DNA of 64,000 bases from Oceanobacillus iheyensis HTE831 (GCF_000011245.1 NC_004193.1:1590501-1654500), one strand, 5' to 3'; positions 26,222 through 35,434 are shown, numbered from the stretch's first letter. Made by a program: numbers and translations. The notes: generated by a model not told the origin, from the sequence alone.

Positions 26222-27280
26222 ATGAGAAAAGTTCGGGCAATAGTAATTGATGACTCCGCATTTATGAGGAAAATAATTTCCGATATTTTAGATAACGACC
26301 CAAGAATTGAAGTGGTAGCTGTTGCCCGAAACGGTGAAGATGGACTAAATAAAGTCATACAGCTATCACCGGATGTGGTAACCCTTGATGTGCATATGCC
26401 AAAAATGGATGGCATGCAAGCATTACAACGAATTATGAATGAACACCCCGTTCCTGTAGTAATGTTATCCAGTGTTACGAAAGCAGGAGCAGAAAAAACA
26501 ATTCAAGCCATTTCAAATGGCGCTGTAGACTTTATCATGAAGCCCTCAGGTTCGATTTCATTAGATATTCGAAATGTAGAGGACGAAATTCGAAAAAAGG
26601 TTATATTGGCTTCTACGGTTAGGGTGAAATCTACCCAAGAAGCGTCCGAGGAAGATTTTCAATCGACAAGGACCGTTCCTACTATAAATAGAGAAAAAAA
26701 GTATCGAAGAAGTATAGTTTCTATCGGTACTTCTACGGGCGGACCGAAAGCATTACAAAAGGTTTTAACAGAATTGCCTAAAGATATACAAGCTCCAATC
26801 GTTATTGTACAGCATATGCCACCTGGCTTTACAAAATCATTAGCTGATCGATTAAATTCCATTTGTGCCATTTCAGTTAAAGAAGCGGTTCACGGAGAAA
26901 TATTGCAATCTGGTACTGCTTATATTGCACCAGGAGGTTTTCATATGCAGGTGGAGAATGTAGGTATGTCCTTAGCAATAGCGTTAGATAAATCTCCTCC
27001 ATTAAAAGGGCATCGGCCATCTGTAAATAAACTTTTTAGTTCTCTTCAACATATTAAAAATTACAATAAGATTACGTGCATTTTAACGGGAATGGGAAAC
27101 GATGGAACGGATGGTCTACAGCAATTAAGGTTAAATGAGGGGTCTACGATATCTTTGGCAGAATCAGCAGATACTGCCATTGTATATGGAATGCCAAAAG
27201 CTGCAGTAAATGCAGGGTTAATCGATTATGAAATGTCTTTACATGAAATACCTAGTTTGATAGTAAAACAATTAACATAA
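26222..27280 (+). CDS. cheB: Chemotaxis protein-glutamate methylesterase CheB
   Basis: Removes methyl groups from, and deamidates, chemoreceptors. The 352 aa comprise a receiver domain (about 1-120, phosphorylation site near D57 in VVTLDVHMP) and the methylesterase domain. The catalytic triad motifs are present: SIGTSTGGPKAL (Ser), VVQHMPPGFT (His) and GMGNDGTDGL (Asp). The receiver is normally phosphorylated by CheA, whose gene should follow here but does not. Only 21 nt separate cheB from cheW. Confidence 0.95.
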   Translation: MRKVRAIVIDDSAFMRKIISDILDNDPRIEVVAVARNGEDGLNKVIQLSPDVVTLDVHMPKMDGMQALQRIMNEHPVPVVMLSSVTKAGAEKTIQAISNGAVDFIMKPSGSISLDIRNVEDEIRKKVILASTVRVKSTQEASEEDFQSTRTVPTINREKKYRRSIVSIGTSTGGPKALQKVLTELPKDIQAPIVIVQHMPPGFTKSLADRLNSICAISVKEAVHGEILQSGTAYIAPGGFHMQVENVGMSLAIALDKSPPLKGHRPSVNKLFSSLQHIKNYNKITCILTGMGNDGTDGLQQLRLNEGSTISLAESADTAIVYGMPKAAVNAGLIDYEMSLHEIPSLIVKQLT

Positions 27281-27301
27281 AAATTTTAGGAGGTACTGGT
27301 C

Positions 27302-27778
27302 ATGGTACAAGAAATGATAAAGAGCCAAAAAATGATTGTTTTTGATTTAGAAGGTGGGGAATATGCACTTCCAGTTGAGTGGATTGGTTCTATAGAAAGT
27401 ATGATGCCGATTACTCGAATACCGCACAAAGAAGATTATGTAAAAGGAGTTATCAATCTTCGAGGAGTCGTTATCCCAGTTATTGATTTACGTTTAAGGT
27501 TAGAAAGAACGAAAACAGATATTAACGAAGACAAGCGAATTATCATTTCAAGAGTTGGTGACCAAGAAGTAGGATTAATTGTTGATGAGGCAAATGATGT
27601 AATTGATATTCCAGAAAACATTATCGAAGATGCTCCAGAAGTTATTGATTCGGTGAAACCGGAATATATAAGCGGAGTAGCGAAAGTAGATGAACGATTA
27701 TTAATTTTACTAGATATGCATCACATCTTATCACTAAACTCAGAAGATTCAACCTGGATGGAAGAAGAGGATGAATAG
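27302..27778 (+). CDS. cheW: Chemotaxis coupling protein CheW
   Basis: Adaptor between chemoreceptors and the kinase CheA. It is 158 aa and covers one CheW/SH3-like fold. Motifs: VFDLEGGEYALPVEWIGSI, the ITRIPHKEDYVKGVINLRGVVIPVIDLRLRL core, and the C-terminal GVAKVDERLLILLDMHHIL. TTAGGAGGTACTGGTC precedes the ATG. It follows cheB directly. Confidence 0.95.
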   Translation: MVQEMIKSQKMIVFDLEGGEYALPVEWIGSIESMMPITRIPHKEDYVKGVINLRGVVIPVIDLRLRLERTKTDINEDKRIIISRVGDQEVGLIVDEANDVIDIPENIIEDAPEVIDSVKPEYISGVAKVDERLLILLDMHHILSLNSEDSTWMEEEDE

Positions 27779-28409
27779 AAAAAAATTAAATGAAGACCAG
27801 CGTGACTTGTTAAGAGAAATTGGCAATATTGGTGCGGGTAATGCTGCCACTGCTTTATCTCAGTTGCTGAATCAAAAGGTTGATATGAAAGTACCAAAGG
27901 TAAATGTAGTAGGTTTTGATGAAGTGATGGATTTGATTGGTGGTCCAGAAAAGACAATAGTTGGGTTAATGTTTCGTATTAATGGCGACATTCCTGGGAC
28001 AGTATATGTAATTTTACAAATTGAAGAAGCAGAATATCTAGTACGTAAATTGACAAATAATCCTGATTATTCCTTGTTTGATAATAATGAAAATCAAGAA
28101 ATCGCCATATCTGCATTAAGTGAGATTGGCAATATATTGACAGGGAATTATTTATCAGCTCTTTCTGATTTTACTACCATGAATATTCAACCTTCTGTCC
28201 CTTACTTAGGTATCGATATGGCTGGGGCTATTTTGACAGTAGGTTTGATTGAAATCTCACACACAAATGATTATGTAATTATTATTGATACAGAAATGCA
28301 TCAAGATGATAAAAAGTTTGAAAAAATCAGTGGGAATTTTCTATTTATACCGGATCCAGAATCATTCCGTAAATTATTTACAAAGTTAGGGATTGACTAT
28401 AATGACTAG
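27771..28409 (+). CDS. cheC: CheY-P phosphatase CheC
   Basis: Dephosphorylates CheY-P and is activated by CheD. The 212 aa contain both phosphatase signatures with their Glu and Asn: LLREIGNIGAGNAATALS near the N-terminus and ALSEIGNILTGNYLSALS in the second half. The ATG overlaps the cheW end and GAAGAGG precedes it. CheC with CheD and FliY forms the B. subtilis-type adaptation system. Confidence 0.95.
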   Translation: MNRKKLNEDQRDLLREIGNIGAGNAATALSQLLNQKVDMKVPKVNVVGFDEVMDLIGGPEKTIVGLMFRINGDIPGTVYVILQIEEAEYLVRKLTNNPDYSLFDNNENQEIAISALSEIGNILTGNYLSALSDFTTMNIQPSVPYLGIDMAGAILTVGLIEISHTNDYVIIIDTEMHQDDKKFEKISGNFLFIPDPESFRKLFTKLGIDYND

Positions 28410-28902
28410 TATTGAAACAACTGTTGTAAAAGTAGGTATTGCTGATTTGAAAATCATTCAATTTCCCCAATTGATTCGTACTTCAGGATTGGGATCTTGT
28501 GTGGGCACAGTTATATATGATGATAAAAAAGAGATTGCTGGACTATCGCATGTATTACTACCTTATTCACAACAAGGGAAACAAGCAAATACAAATCCTT
28601 ATAAATATGCAGATACAGCTATTTCTTATCTATACAATGAACTTTTAAAACGAGGAGCAAATCAATCTTCATTAAAGGCTAAATTAGCCGGGGGAGCTCA
28701 AATGTTTCAACTACGTACGGGTTCTGATTTGATGAGAATTGGACCGAGAAATGTAGAATCCGTAGAACTTGCATTAGCTGAATTTGGTATACCGATTGTA
28801 AGCAAGGATGTTGGGGGTAACCTAGGGAGAACAATTGAATTTGATCCTAGATCAAAATTACTTGCTGTTCGTAAAATAAATCAAGAAGTAATAATGATTT
28901 AA
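28402..28902 (+). CDS. cheD: Chemoreceptor glutamine deamidase CheD
   Basis: Deamidates glutamines of chemoreceptors and activates CheC. The 166 aa run from ATG 28402; a TTG at 28393 is in frame. The catalytic Cys33 (LGSCVGT) and His50 (GLSHVLLP) are intact, and the LAGGAQMF segment carrying the third active-site region is present. The start lies in the end of cheC, so the two are probably coupled. Confidence 0.95.
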   Translation: MTSIETTVVKVGIADLKIIQFPQLIRTSGLGSCVGTVIYDDKKEIAGLSHVLLPYSQQGKQANTNPYKYADTAISYLYNELLKRGANQSSLKAKLAGGAQMFQLRTGSDLMRIGPRNVESVELALAEFGIPIVSKDVGGNLGRTIEFDPRSKLLAVRKINQEVIMI

Positions 28903-28936
28903 ATTCAGAATTAAGAATAGAAAGGGGAGCTCCAAA

Positions 28937-29713
28937 GTGAATATGACAAATTCTCCTCTGGAACAAAAGTTATGGGACAAATGGAAAAATCATCAAGATG
29001 GGGAAGCGGCCAATCAATTGATTAATAATTATATGTATCTTGTTAACTATCATACTGAGAGAATAGCAAGTCACCTTCCGAATAATGTAGTGAAAGATGA
29101 TATTAGAAGTTTTGGAATTCTCGGTCTATATGATGCTCTTAAGAAATTTGATCCTTCCAGAGATTTGAAATTTGATACGTATGCTTCTTTTCGAATAAAA
29201 GGTTCTATTATGGATGGTTTAAGAAAAGAAGATTGGTTACCTCGATCTATACGAGAAAAAACAAAAAAAGTTGAACAAGCAATGGAAGAATATGAACAAA
29301 GCTATCAAAGGGAAGCAAATTCATCAGAGATTGCTAATCTAACAGGAATGACAACTGAAGAAGTAGAAACTACGATGAAAGATGCGTTATTTAGTAATAT
29401 TTTATCTATTGAAGAAAAACCAAAAGGTAACTCCGATCAATTAAAGGAAGGCATTGGGTATTCGATATCAGATGAAAGAGCTATATTACCAGAAAACCAT
29501 ATTGTTAATGAAGAATTAAAAGAAGAGCTTATCCAAGGTATCAAACTATTGAATGAAAAAGAGCAATTGGTGGTCAGTCTGTTTTATAATGAAGAACTTA
29601 CATTTACTGAAATTGGCCAGGTGGTTGGCTTAACCACGTCGAGAATCTCTCAAATTCACAAACGATCTATCTTTAAATTGAAAAAAACGTTAGAAAAAGT
29701 CCAAGCCATGTAG
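28937..29713 (+). CDS. sigD: RNA polymerase sigma factor SigD (FliA type)
   Basis: Directs late flagellar, chemotaxis and autolysin genes. It has 258 aa and starts with GTG 28937, 7 nt after AAGGGGAG; ATG 28943 is less well spaced. Region 2 is seen in DIRSFGILGLYDALKKFDPSRDLKF with the core-binding and minus-10 helices, then GSIMDGLRKEDWLPRSIRE. Region 4 is the C-terminal helix-turn-helix (LTFTEIGQVVGLTTSRISQIH). It sits near the 3' end of the fla/che run as in B. subtilis, where distance from the promoter limits its level. Confidence 0.97.
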   Translation: MNMTNSPLEQKLWDKWKNHQDGEAANQLINNYMYLVNYHTERIASHLPNNVVKDDIRSFGILGLYDALKKFDPSRDLKFDTYASFRIKGSIMDGLRKEDWLPRSIREKTKKVEQAMEEYEQSYQREANSSEIANLTGMTTEEVETTMKDALFSNILSIEEKPKGNSDQLKEGIGYSISDERAILPENHIVNEELKEELIQGIKLLNEKEQLVVSLFYNEELTFTEIGQVVGLTTSRISQIHKRSIFKLKKTLEKVQAM

Positions 29714-29747
29714 TTGCTTGTACATAAGCGATAAAGGGGTAAGAGGG

Positions 29748-31112
29748 ATGAAAGTAGATAATCCGTGGAGAATTTATACGAGTAAAGACAAAATGGCAGC
29801 CTATATAGAAATAGAGAAAGAGGCATTTCTAGAAGAAGATGCAGTGTTAATTCACGAATCAATTGAAAAACAACTTCATGATCAAGGAATAGTACATGGT
29901 ATCAAGGACAGTAAACTGACTAGCATCGATTTATCCGTTAATGAACCTATTCTAATTGCAGAAGGTAAAAAACCAATAAATGGTGAGGATGGGAGATTGG
30001 AAATTCTTGCTAATCTAGACACTTCTATTAATAGAAGGGACCATTGGGATTATCGAGAAGTTATGCGAATACCTAATGTGACAAAAGGTCAACTGCTTGC
30101 CAAATTAATCCTACCTAAACAAGGCATAGATGGACTAGATGTTACCGGAAGAGTTCTAAAAGCAAAAGATGGAAAACCCAAAAAGGTACGAGCTGGTAAA
30201 AATGTGGTTTGGAAAGAAGATGTCCATTCTTTTTTTGCCGCTAGTGATGGGCAAATTAGTATAAATAATCAGCAAATTCAAGTATTACCTGTATTTAAGG
30301 TAAATGAATCTATATCCATGAAGACGGGGAATTTGGATTTTGTCGGTAATATTGAAATACATGGAGATGTACCTTCTGGCTTTGAGATGAAGGCTGAAGG
30401 AGATATACGTATACATGGCGTGGTTGAAGGTGCAAAAATAATAGCTGGTGGATCTGTCTTTATTATGGAAGGAATAGCCGGAAAAAATATTGGGAGTATC
30501 CAGGCTGGCAATGATATTATCCTTGGTTATTGTAATCATTCCTTTATTCAGGCGGGGAATGATCTATATGTAGAAAAGTCCATTCTTCATAGTGATTGTA
30601 CAGTAATTGGACATGTGTATTGTAAATTAGGGAATATAATAGGTGGATCGGTATCTGCAGGGAAAACAATGGAAGCGAAAGACATCGGAAATCGATTAGG
30701 AATAAAAACGGAAATTGCATTTGGAATTAACAAGAATGAATACGAAAAGGAAAAACAATTAATTTATCAAAAGAACAAGTTAGAAGAAGATGCTAAGAAA
30801 ATAAAGAGTCTTGGGCAGCGATTACGTAATGGAAGTGCAGAAAATAATCAGAAGTTGCGTTTATCATTGTTACGCCAACGCAATTTATTAAAACAAACAG
30901 AGGAAGAGATCCATTTAATTGATCAATCTTTACTCGTAATTCAATCGACGATTGGTTCTGAACATGAAGCGTCTTTAATCGTCCGTAACTTTATTCATCC
31001 TAATGTCATTATTTCTTTTGGAAAGTATAAGAGAATTATTAAAAGTGCGCATCACTTTGTTAAAATAAAAGTATCAAAGAATGAAATTGATATTATTCCT
31101 TTATTTGAATAG
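29748..31112 (+). CDS. FapA-family (DUF342) protein
   Basis: Protein of 454 aa of the DUF342/FapA (flagellar assembly protein A) family. I chose ATG 29748, just after AAGAGGG; the frame opens at 29718. Layout: an N-terminal domain, then the repeated-strand core typical of the family (GNLDFVGNIEIHGDVPSG, KAEGDIRIHGVVEGAKI, GSVFIMEGIAG), which probably forms a beta-helix/solenoid at about residues 190-310. A C-terminal coiled coil (about 335-400) follows. DUF342 proteins occur in motile bacteria, and one has been linked to polar flagellation in Vibrio. The role here is inferred from its place after sigD. As I recall, B. subtilis has no copy at this place. Confidence 0.82.
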   Translation: MKVDNPWRIYTSKDKMAAYIEIEKEAFLEEDAVLIHESIEKQLHDQGIVHGIKDSKLTSIDLSVNEPILIAEGKKPINGEDGRLEILANLDTSINRRDHWDYREVMRIPNVTKGQLLAKLILPKQGIDGLDVTGRVLKAKDGKPKKVRAGKNVVWKEDVHSFFAASDGQISINNQQIQVLPVFKVNESISMKTGNLDFVGNIEIHGDVPSGFEMKAEGDIRIHGVVEGAKIIAGGSVFIMEGIAGKNIGSIQAGNDIILGYCNHSFIQAGNDLYVEKSILHSDCTVIGHVYCKLGNIIGGSVSAGKTMEAKDIGNRLGIKTEIAFGINKNEYEKEKQLIYQKNKLEEDAKKIKSLGQRLRNGSAENNQKLRLSLLRQRNLLKQTEEEIHLIDQSLLVIQSTIGSEHEASLIVRNFIHPNVIISFGKYKRIIKSAHHFVKIKVSKNEIDIIPLFE

Positions 31113-31128
31113 CTAGGGAGATGCTTGT

Positions 31129-31413
31129 ATGAGTTGGAAATCAATTGAAATGCAGGTAGCGTTACCGCGAGTCCAAGATGCAGGGAAATTACAAAATCAA
31201 ATCGATAAACAAGGACAATATTTTCAAGAAGCCCAAGCGCATTTACAGGAGAAAAAACAAGTACGGAAAAGTAAAAAAGTAAATGAATTGGATCATGCAT
31301 ACAAAGTAGATCCAGACAAAAAAGGTAACCAACAGAATAAAGATGAAAACAAGGAAGAAGATCAAGAGTCAGAGCATCCTTATTTAGGGAGCAATATAGA
31401 TTATAATGGATAG
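31129..31413 (+). CDS. Small charged protein of unknown function
   Basis: A 94-aa protein with no membrane segment. The N-terminus (SIEMQVALPRVQDAGKLQNQ) is of a type I recall in many Bacillales between the sigD region and rpsB, with no function known. The rest is Lys-, Gln- and Glu-rich and likely disordered, ending in PYLGSNIDYNG. GCTAGGGAG precedes the ATG. It lies 16 nt after the FapA-family gene and 14 nt before the swrB-like gene, in the same operon. Confidence 0.75.
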   Translation: MSWKSIEMQVALPRVQDAGKLQNQIDKQGQYFQEAQAHLQEKKQVRKSKKVNELDHAYKVDPDKKGNQQNKDENKEEDQESEHPYLGSNIDYNG

Positions 31414-31427
31414 TTAAGGGGTGAATT

Positions 31428-31889
31428 ATGTCTTCACTATTATGGATTGTCAGTTTTCTTTTACATATGATTGCCTTACTAGCAATTTACAAATTATTAC
31501 AACAAGTTCAACATTTAAAGCAACAATCTATCTCTGAATCGAATATGGATTCAAAATTAAAACAATACATAGAAGAAATCAAGCAAGAGAATAGAAGTCT
31601 AGAAGCTTATATGTATAAAGGACGCACTAATCAAAAGCAACAAGATGATTATATTCACGAAGAAAGTGAAGAAACAAAGATAGTCGATCCACAGACGGTA
31701 CAACAGGATGACCAATCAAAAGAGGACTACTGGAGTGAAGATGCAGAAGATACAGTAGAAGCATCATTAGATGCAAGGGTATTACAACTGTATAATCAAG
31801 GTAAATCAATTGACGAAATTGCAAGTGAATTGAAATGCGGTAAAACAGAAGCGGAGATTATTATAAAGCTCCACCAAAAAAATATGTAA
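31428..31889 (+). CDS. swrB: SwrB-like (YlxL) motility protein
   Basis: Likely homologue of B. subtilis SwrB, which helps switch on the flagellar type III export apparatus and thereby SigD activity. The 153 aa have an N-terminal membrane helix (about 4-21), a coiled coil (about 22-65), an acidic linker and a C-terminal helix-turn-helix-like end (VLQLYNQGKSIDEIASELKCGKTEAEIII). Overall conservation of this family is low; the call rests on layout and on being last in the fla/che run before rpsB. AAGGGGTG precedes the ATG. Confidence 0.78.
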   Translation: MSSLLWIVSFLLHMIALLAIYKLLQQVQHLKQQSISESNMDSKLKQYIEEIKQENRSLEAYMYKGRTNQKQQDDYIHEESEETKIVDPQTVQQDDQSKEDYWSEDAEDTVEASLDARVLQLYNQGKSIDEIASELKCGKTEAEIIIKLHQKNM

Positions 31890-31895
31890 AATAAC

Positions 31896-31924
31896 TTGCT
31901 TCACTATTCATGTTGTGATATAGT
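31896..31924 (+). promoter_or_regulatory. Sigma-A promoter for rpsB
   Basis: TTGCTT at 31896-31901, 17-nt spacer, TATAGT at 31919-31924, with a TG two nt before the minus-10. The predicted start leaves a leader of about 140 nt. Confidence 0.65.
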
Positions 31925-31975
31925 AACTTTTGGTGTAAATAGTCTAGTCATGAACGATTAGAACAAAAAAACACA

Positions 31976-32040
31976 CGTATGGTGATTTGTAGAATTGGTG
32001 CTGATGCAGAATCAGTGTTTCTATAAAGAAGATCCATACG
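31976..32040 (+). ncRNA. Structured 5' leader of rpsB
   Basis: CGTATGG (31976-31982) pairs with CCATACG (32034-32040), closing a domain that holds a smaller hairpin CTGAT/ATCAG around 32001-32015. It ends just before GGAGGAAAAAAACC. Ribosomal-protein leaders of this kind often bind their own product, here S2; that role is inference. Confidence 0.45.
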
Positions 32041-32070
32041 GAGGAAAAAAACCATTAGGAGGAATGTAAC

Positions 32071-32835
32071 ATGGCAGCAATTTCAATGAAACAATTGCTA
32101 GAAGCTGGTGTACATTTTGGACACCAAACTCGTCGTTGGAACCCGAAAATGAAGAAATATATCTTCACGGAGCGTAACGGCATTTACATCATCGACTTAC
32201 AAAAAACAGTTAAAAAAGTGGATGAAGCATATAACTACGTAAAGGAAATCGCATCAAACGGCGGTACAATTCTTTTCGTTGGTACAAAAAAACAAGCACA
32301 AGATTCTGTGCGTGATGAAGCAATCCGTTCAGGTATGTATTTTGTGAATCAACGTTGGTTAGGTGGAACATTAACAAACTTCCAAACTATCCGCAAACGT
32401 ATTAATCGATTGAAATCCATTGAAAAAATGGAAGAAGACGGTACATTCGAAGTACTACCTAAAAAAGAAGTTGTAAACTTATTAAAAGAAAAAGAACGTT
32501 TAGTGAAATTCCTTGGTGGAATTAAAGAAATGAACAAGCTTCCTGATGCATTATTTGTAATCGACCCTCGTAAAGAGCGTATTGCAATTGCTGAAGCTCA
32601 TAAACTAAACATTCCAATCATCGGTATTGTAGATACAAACTGTGATCCAGATGAAATTGACTACGTAATTCCAGCTAATGACGACGCTATCCGCGCCGTG
32701 AAGCTTTTGACTTCCAAAATGGCAGATGCTATCTTAGAAGTGAAACAAGGGGAAGAAACAGAAGTAGTTGAAGAAGAAGCAAATGAAGCTGTTGCTGAAG
32801 AAGAAGCAGCTGAAGAAGTTTCAACTCAAGAGTAA
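32071..32835 (+). CDS. rpsB: 30S ribosomal protein S2
   Basis: Small-subunit protein, 254 aa, needed for S1/initiation on the 30S. The sequence is unmistakable ([22 protein letters not shown], then the [14 protein letters not shown] and [15 protein letters not shown] segments). It ends in an acidic Glu/Ala-rich tail. TTAGGAGGAATGTAAC precedes the ATG. A strong intercistronic terminator lies between it and tsf. Confidence 0.98.
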   Translation: MAAISMKQLLEAGVHFGHQTRRWNPKMKKYIFTERNGIYIIDLQKTVKKVDEAYNYVKEIASNGGTILFVGTKKQAQDSVRDEAIRSGMYFVNQRWLGGTLTNFQTIRKRINRLKSIEKMEEDGTFEVLPKKEVVNLLKEKERLVKFLGGIKEMNKLPDALFVIDPRKERIAIAEAHKLNIPIIGIVDTNCDPDEIDYVIPANDDAIRAVKLLTSKMADAILEVKQGEETEVVEEEANEAVAEEEAAEEVSTQE

Positions 32836-32849
32836 TCATTGAAAAGGTG

Positions 32850-32890
32850 AGGGTGATAAGAGGATTGAAGCCTTTTATCACCCTTTTTTA
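32850..32890 (+). terminator. Terminator/attenuator between rpsB and tsf
   Basis: GGGTGATAAGAGG (32851-32863) and CCTTTTATCACCC (32871-32883) form a 13-bp stem (with G-U pairing) followed by six T. It lies in the rpsB-tsf gap, so tsf expression depends on read-through or on a promoter I did not find. Confidence 0.85.
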
Positions 32891-32926
32891 AAAGAAACTA
32901 ATTATTGAATCTAAGGAGGATCATAC

Positions 32927-33811
32927 ATGGCTATTACTGCACAAATGGTTAAAGAATTACGTGAAAAAACTGGTGCTGGAATGATGGATTGTAAAAAAGC
33001 ACTACAAGAAACGAATGGTGATATTGAACAGGCAATTGATTTTCTTCGTGAAAAAGGAATGGCGAAAGCTGCGAAAAAAGCAGATCGTGTAGCAGCAGAA
33101 GGATTAACTCATATTGAGGTTGAAGGTAATAAAGCTGCAATAATTGAAGTTAATTGTGAAACTGACTTTGTTACAAAAAACGATCAGTTCAAACAATTGT
33201 TAAGTGAGCTTGGTAAGCATATTGTTGCAAATGAACCAGCGACAGTTGAAGAAGCTCTTCAACAAAAACTTCATGGAGATGGAGAAACAGTTGAATCTGT
33301 AATCACAAACGCAGTTGCAAAAATTGGTGAGAAAATTTCCTTACGTCGTTTTGAAGTACTAGAAAAAACTGATAACGATGCATTTGGTGCTTACTTGCAC
33401 ATGGGTGGTACTATTGGTGTACTATCATTGTTAGAAGGTACTACAGATGAACAAGTTGGAAAAGATATCGCTATGCACGTTGCAGCAGTAAATCCTCGTT
33501 ATGTAACTCGTGATGAAGTTGCTGAAGAAGAAGTGAATCGTGAACGTGAAGTGTTGAAAACACAAGCATTAAATGAAGGTAAACCAGAGAATATTGTTGA
33601 GAAAATGGTTGAAGGTCGTCTTGGTAAATTCTTTGAAGACATCGTATTATTAGAACAAAGCTTCGTTAAAGATCCAGACCAAAAAGTGAAAAAATATGTA
33701 GCTGATAAAGGTGCGGCTGTAAAAACATTTGTTCGTTATGAAGTAGGCGAAGGAATGGAAAAACGCGAAGAAAACTTCGCTGAAGAAGTAATGAGTCAAA
33801 TTAAAAAATAG
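32927..33811 (+). CDS. tsf: Translation elongation factor Ts
   Basis: Nucleotide-exchange factor for EF-Tu. It has 294 aa, the normal length. The UBA-like N-terminus ([19 protein letters not shown]) is followed by the EF-Tu-binding motif with TDFV ([14 protein letters not shown]) and the two dimerisation-type subdomains. TAAGGAGGATC precedes the ATG. Confidence 0.98.
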   Translation: MAITAQMVKELREKTGAGMMDCKKALQETNGDIEQAIDFLREKGMAKAAKKADRVAAEGLTHIEVEGNKAAIIEVNCETDFVTKNDQFKQLLSELGKHIVANEPATVEEALQQKLHGDGETVESVITNAVAKIGEKISLRRFEVLEKTDNDAFGAYLHMGGTIGVLSLLEGTTDEQVGKDIAMHVAAVNPRYVTRDEVAEEEVNREREVLKTQALNEGKPENIVEKMVEGRLGKFFEDIVLLEQSFVKDPDQKVKKYVADKGAAVKTFVRYEVGEGMEKREENFAEEVMSQIKK

Positions 33812-33822
33812 TTGCAACAAAT

Positions 33823-33852
33823 TAGGGGACATTAATTTGTTCCCTATTTTGG
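33823..33852 (+). terminator. Rho-independent terminator after tsf
   Basis: TAGGGGACA (33823-33831) and TGTTCCCTA (33839-33847) pair with one G-U, followed by four T and GG. Moderate strength. Confidence 0.6.
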
Positions 33853-33981
33853 CAAGTAAAGGATATATTTTTTCTTGCTATATGATTATTACCGAATACT
33901 TTTATCGTTTGGTTGGTTGATAAACCGATTTTAAAAAGTTGAAATCATATATATAGTAAAAACTTTTCTCTGGAGGTTATT

Positions 33982-34704
33982 ATGACGACAGCACGTTACA
34001 ATAGAGTTGTGTTAAAATTAAGTGGAGAAGCTTTAAGTGGTGATCAAGGATATGGAATCGACCCAAAAGTAATCCAATCCATTTCAAAGCAAGTAAAAGA
34101 GGTTGCTGACCTTGGTGTTGAAGTAGCCATTGTTGTAGGTGGAGGTAATATTTGGAGAGGTAAAGTCGGTAGTGAGATGGGAATGGATCGTGCATCTGCT
34201 GATTATATGGGGATGCTTGCTACGATTATGAACTCTCTTGCATTACAAGATGGCTTAGAAACAATTGATGTTGAGACAAGAGTACAGACGTCCATTGAGA
34301 TGAGACAAGTAGCAGAACCTTACATAAGAAGAAAAGCTATTCGCCATCTAGAGAAGAAACGTGTTGTCATTTTTGCAGCAGGAACGGGTAATCCATATTT
34401 CTCTACAGACACTACTGCCGCATTAAGAGCAGCTGAAATTGAAGCTGAAGTAATTTTAATGGCAAAGAATAATGTTGATGGAGTATACACTGATGACCCT
34501 AAGTTAAACAAGTCAGCTAAGAAATACGAATCGTTAACATATCTTGAGATGTTAAATGAAGGATTAGGTGTAATGGATTCAACAGCATCTTCATTATGTA
34601 TGGATAATAACATTCCATTAATTGTATTCTCAATTATGGAAGAAGGAAACATTAAACGGGTCGTTCAAGGTGAGACGATCGGAACTACAATAAGGGGGAA
34701 ATAA
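33982..34704 (+). CDS. pyrH: UMP kinase
   Basis: Phosphorylates UMP to UDP; amino-acid-kinase fold, hexameric. The 240 aa carry the KLSGEAL phosphate-binding start, [30 protein letters not shown] and [10 protein letters not shown] motifs. TCTGGAGGTTATT precedes the ATG. Order rpsB-tsf-pyrH-frr is conserved across bacteria. Confidence 0.98.
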   Translation: MTTARYNRVVLKLSGEALSGDQGYGIDPKVIQSISKQVKEVADLGVEVAIVVGGGNIWRGKVGSEMGMDRASADYMGMLATIMNSLALQDGLETIDVETRVQTSIEMRQVAEPYIRRKAIRHLEKKRVVIFAAGTGNPYFSTDTTAALRAAEIEAEVILMAKNNVDGVYTDDPKLNKSAKKYESLTYLEMLNEGLGVMDSTASSLCMDNNIPLIVFSIMEEGNIKRVVQGETIGTTIRGK

Positions 34705-34706
34705 AA

Positions 34707-35264
34707 ATGTCAGCTTCTGAATTAAAAGAAATGGAACAAAAGATGGAACAAGCGGTACAAGCTCTTTCTAAGAATTTAGCTTCCGTAAGAGCAGGACGTG
34801 CTAACCCAAGTATTTTAGATAGTGTATTTGTAGATTATTATGGTGCTTCTACACCTTTAAACCAATTAGCATCAGTTGGAGCTCCTGAAGCAAGACTTCT
34901 AACGATTACACCATATGATAAGTCTGCAATCGGTGATATCGAAAAAGCAATTCAAAAAGCAGACCTCGGCCTATCTCCTTCCAGTGATGGTAATATTATT
35001 CGAATTAACATTCCAGCTCTTACGCAAGAACGACGTAAAGACCTTGTTAAAGTGGTTGGAAAGTACTCAGAAGAAGCAAAAGTTCAAATTCGTAATATCC
35101 GTCGAGATACAAACGACCAGTTGAAAAAAATGGAGAAAAATGGTGACTTAACAGAAGATGATCTTCGAGGATTCCAAGATGATGTTCAAACTTCTACGAA
35201 TGACTATATTAATAAAATTGATCAATTAGCTAAAAATAAAGAAAATGAAATTATGGAAGTTTAA
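34707..35264 (+). CDS. frr: Ribosome recycling factor
   Basis: Splits post-termination ribosomes with EF-G. It has 185 aa, exact family size. Motifs: [22 protein letters not shown] and [21 protein letters not shown] in the two arms of the L-shaped protein. It starts 2 nt after pyrH, with AAGGGGG upstream. Confidence 0.98.
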   Translation: MSASELKEMEQKMEQAVQALSKNLASVRAGRANPSILDSVFVDYYGASTPLNQLASVGAPEARLLTITPYDKSAIGDIEKAIQKADLGLSPSSDGNIIRINIPALTQERRKDLVKVVGKYSEEAKVQIRNIRRDTNDQLKKMEKNGDLTEDDLRGFQDDVQTSTNDYINKIDQLAKNKENEIMEV

Positions 35265-35406
35265 TTACATTCTCTAATCAGTTCTTTAATGGTTTATCGT
35301 TGCTGATTACAGAGGATTTCCATTAAATGTACTGCATTTTGTAAATTATTATTTAAAAATCGATTTTCTAGATGACAGTTTTCTTCTTACGTAGTAAGAT
35401 GCCATT

Positions 35407-35434
35407 AAGCCCTCTTATTAAAGGGGGCTTTTGT
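35407..35434 (+). terminator. Rho-independent terminator after frr
   Basis: AAGCCC(T)CT and AG(G)GGGCTT form the stem around TATTA, followed by TTTTG. The T-run merges with the minus-35 of the next promoter. Confidence 0.75.
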
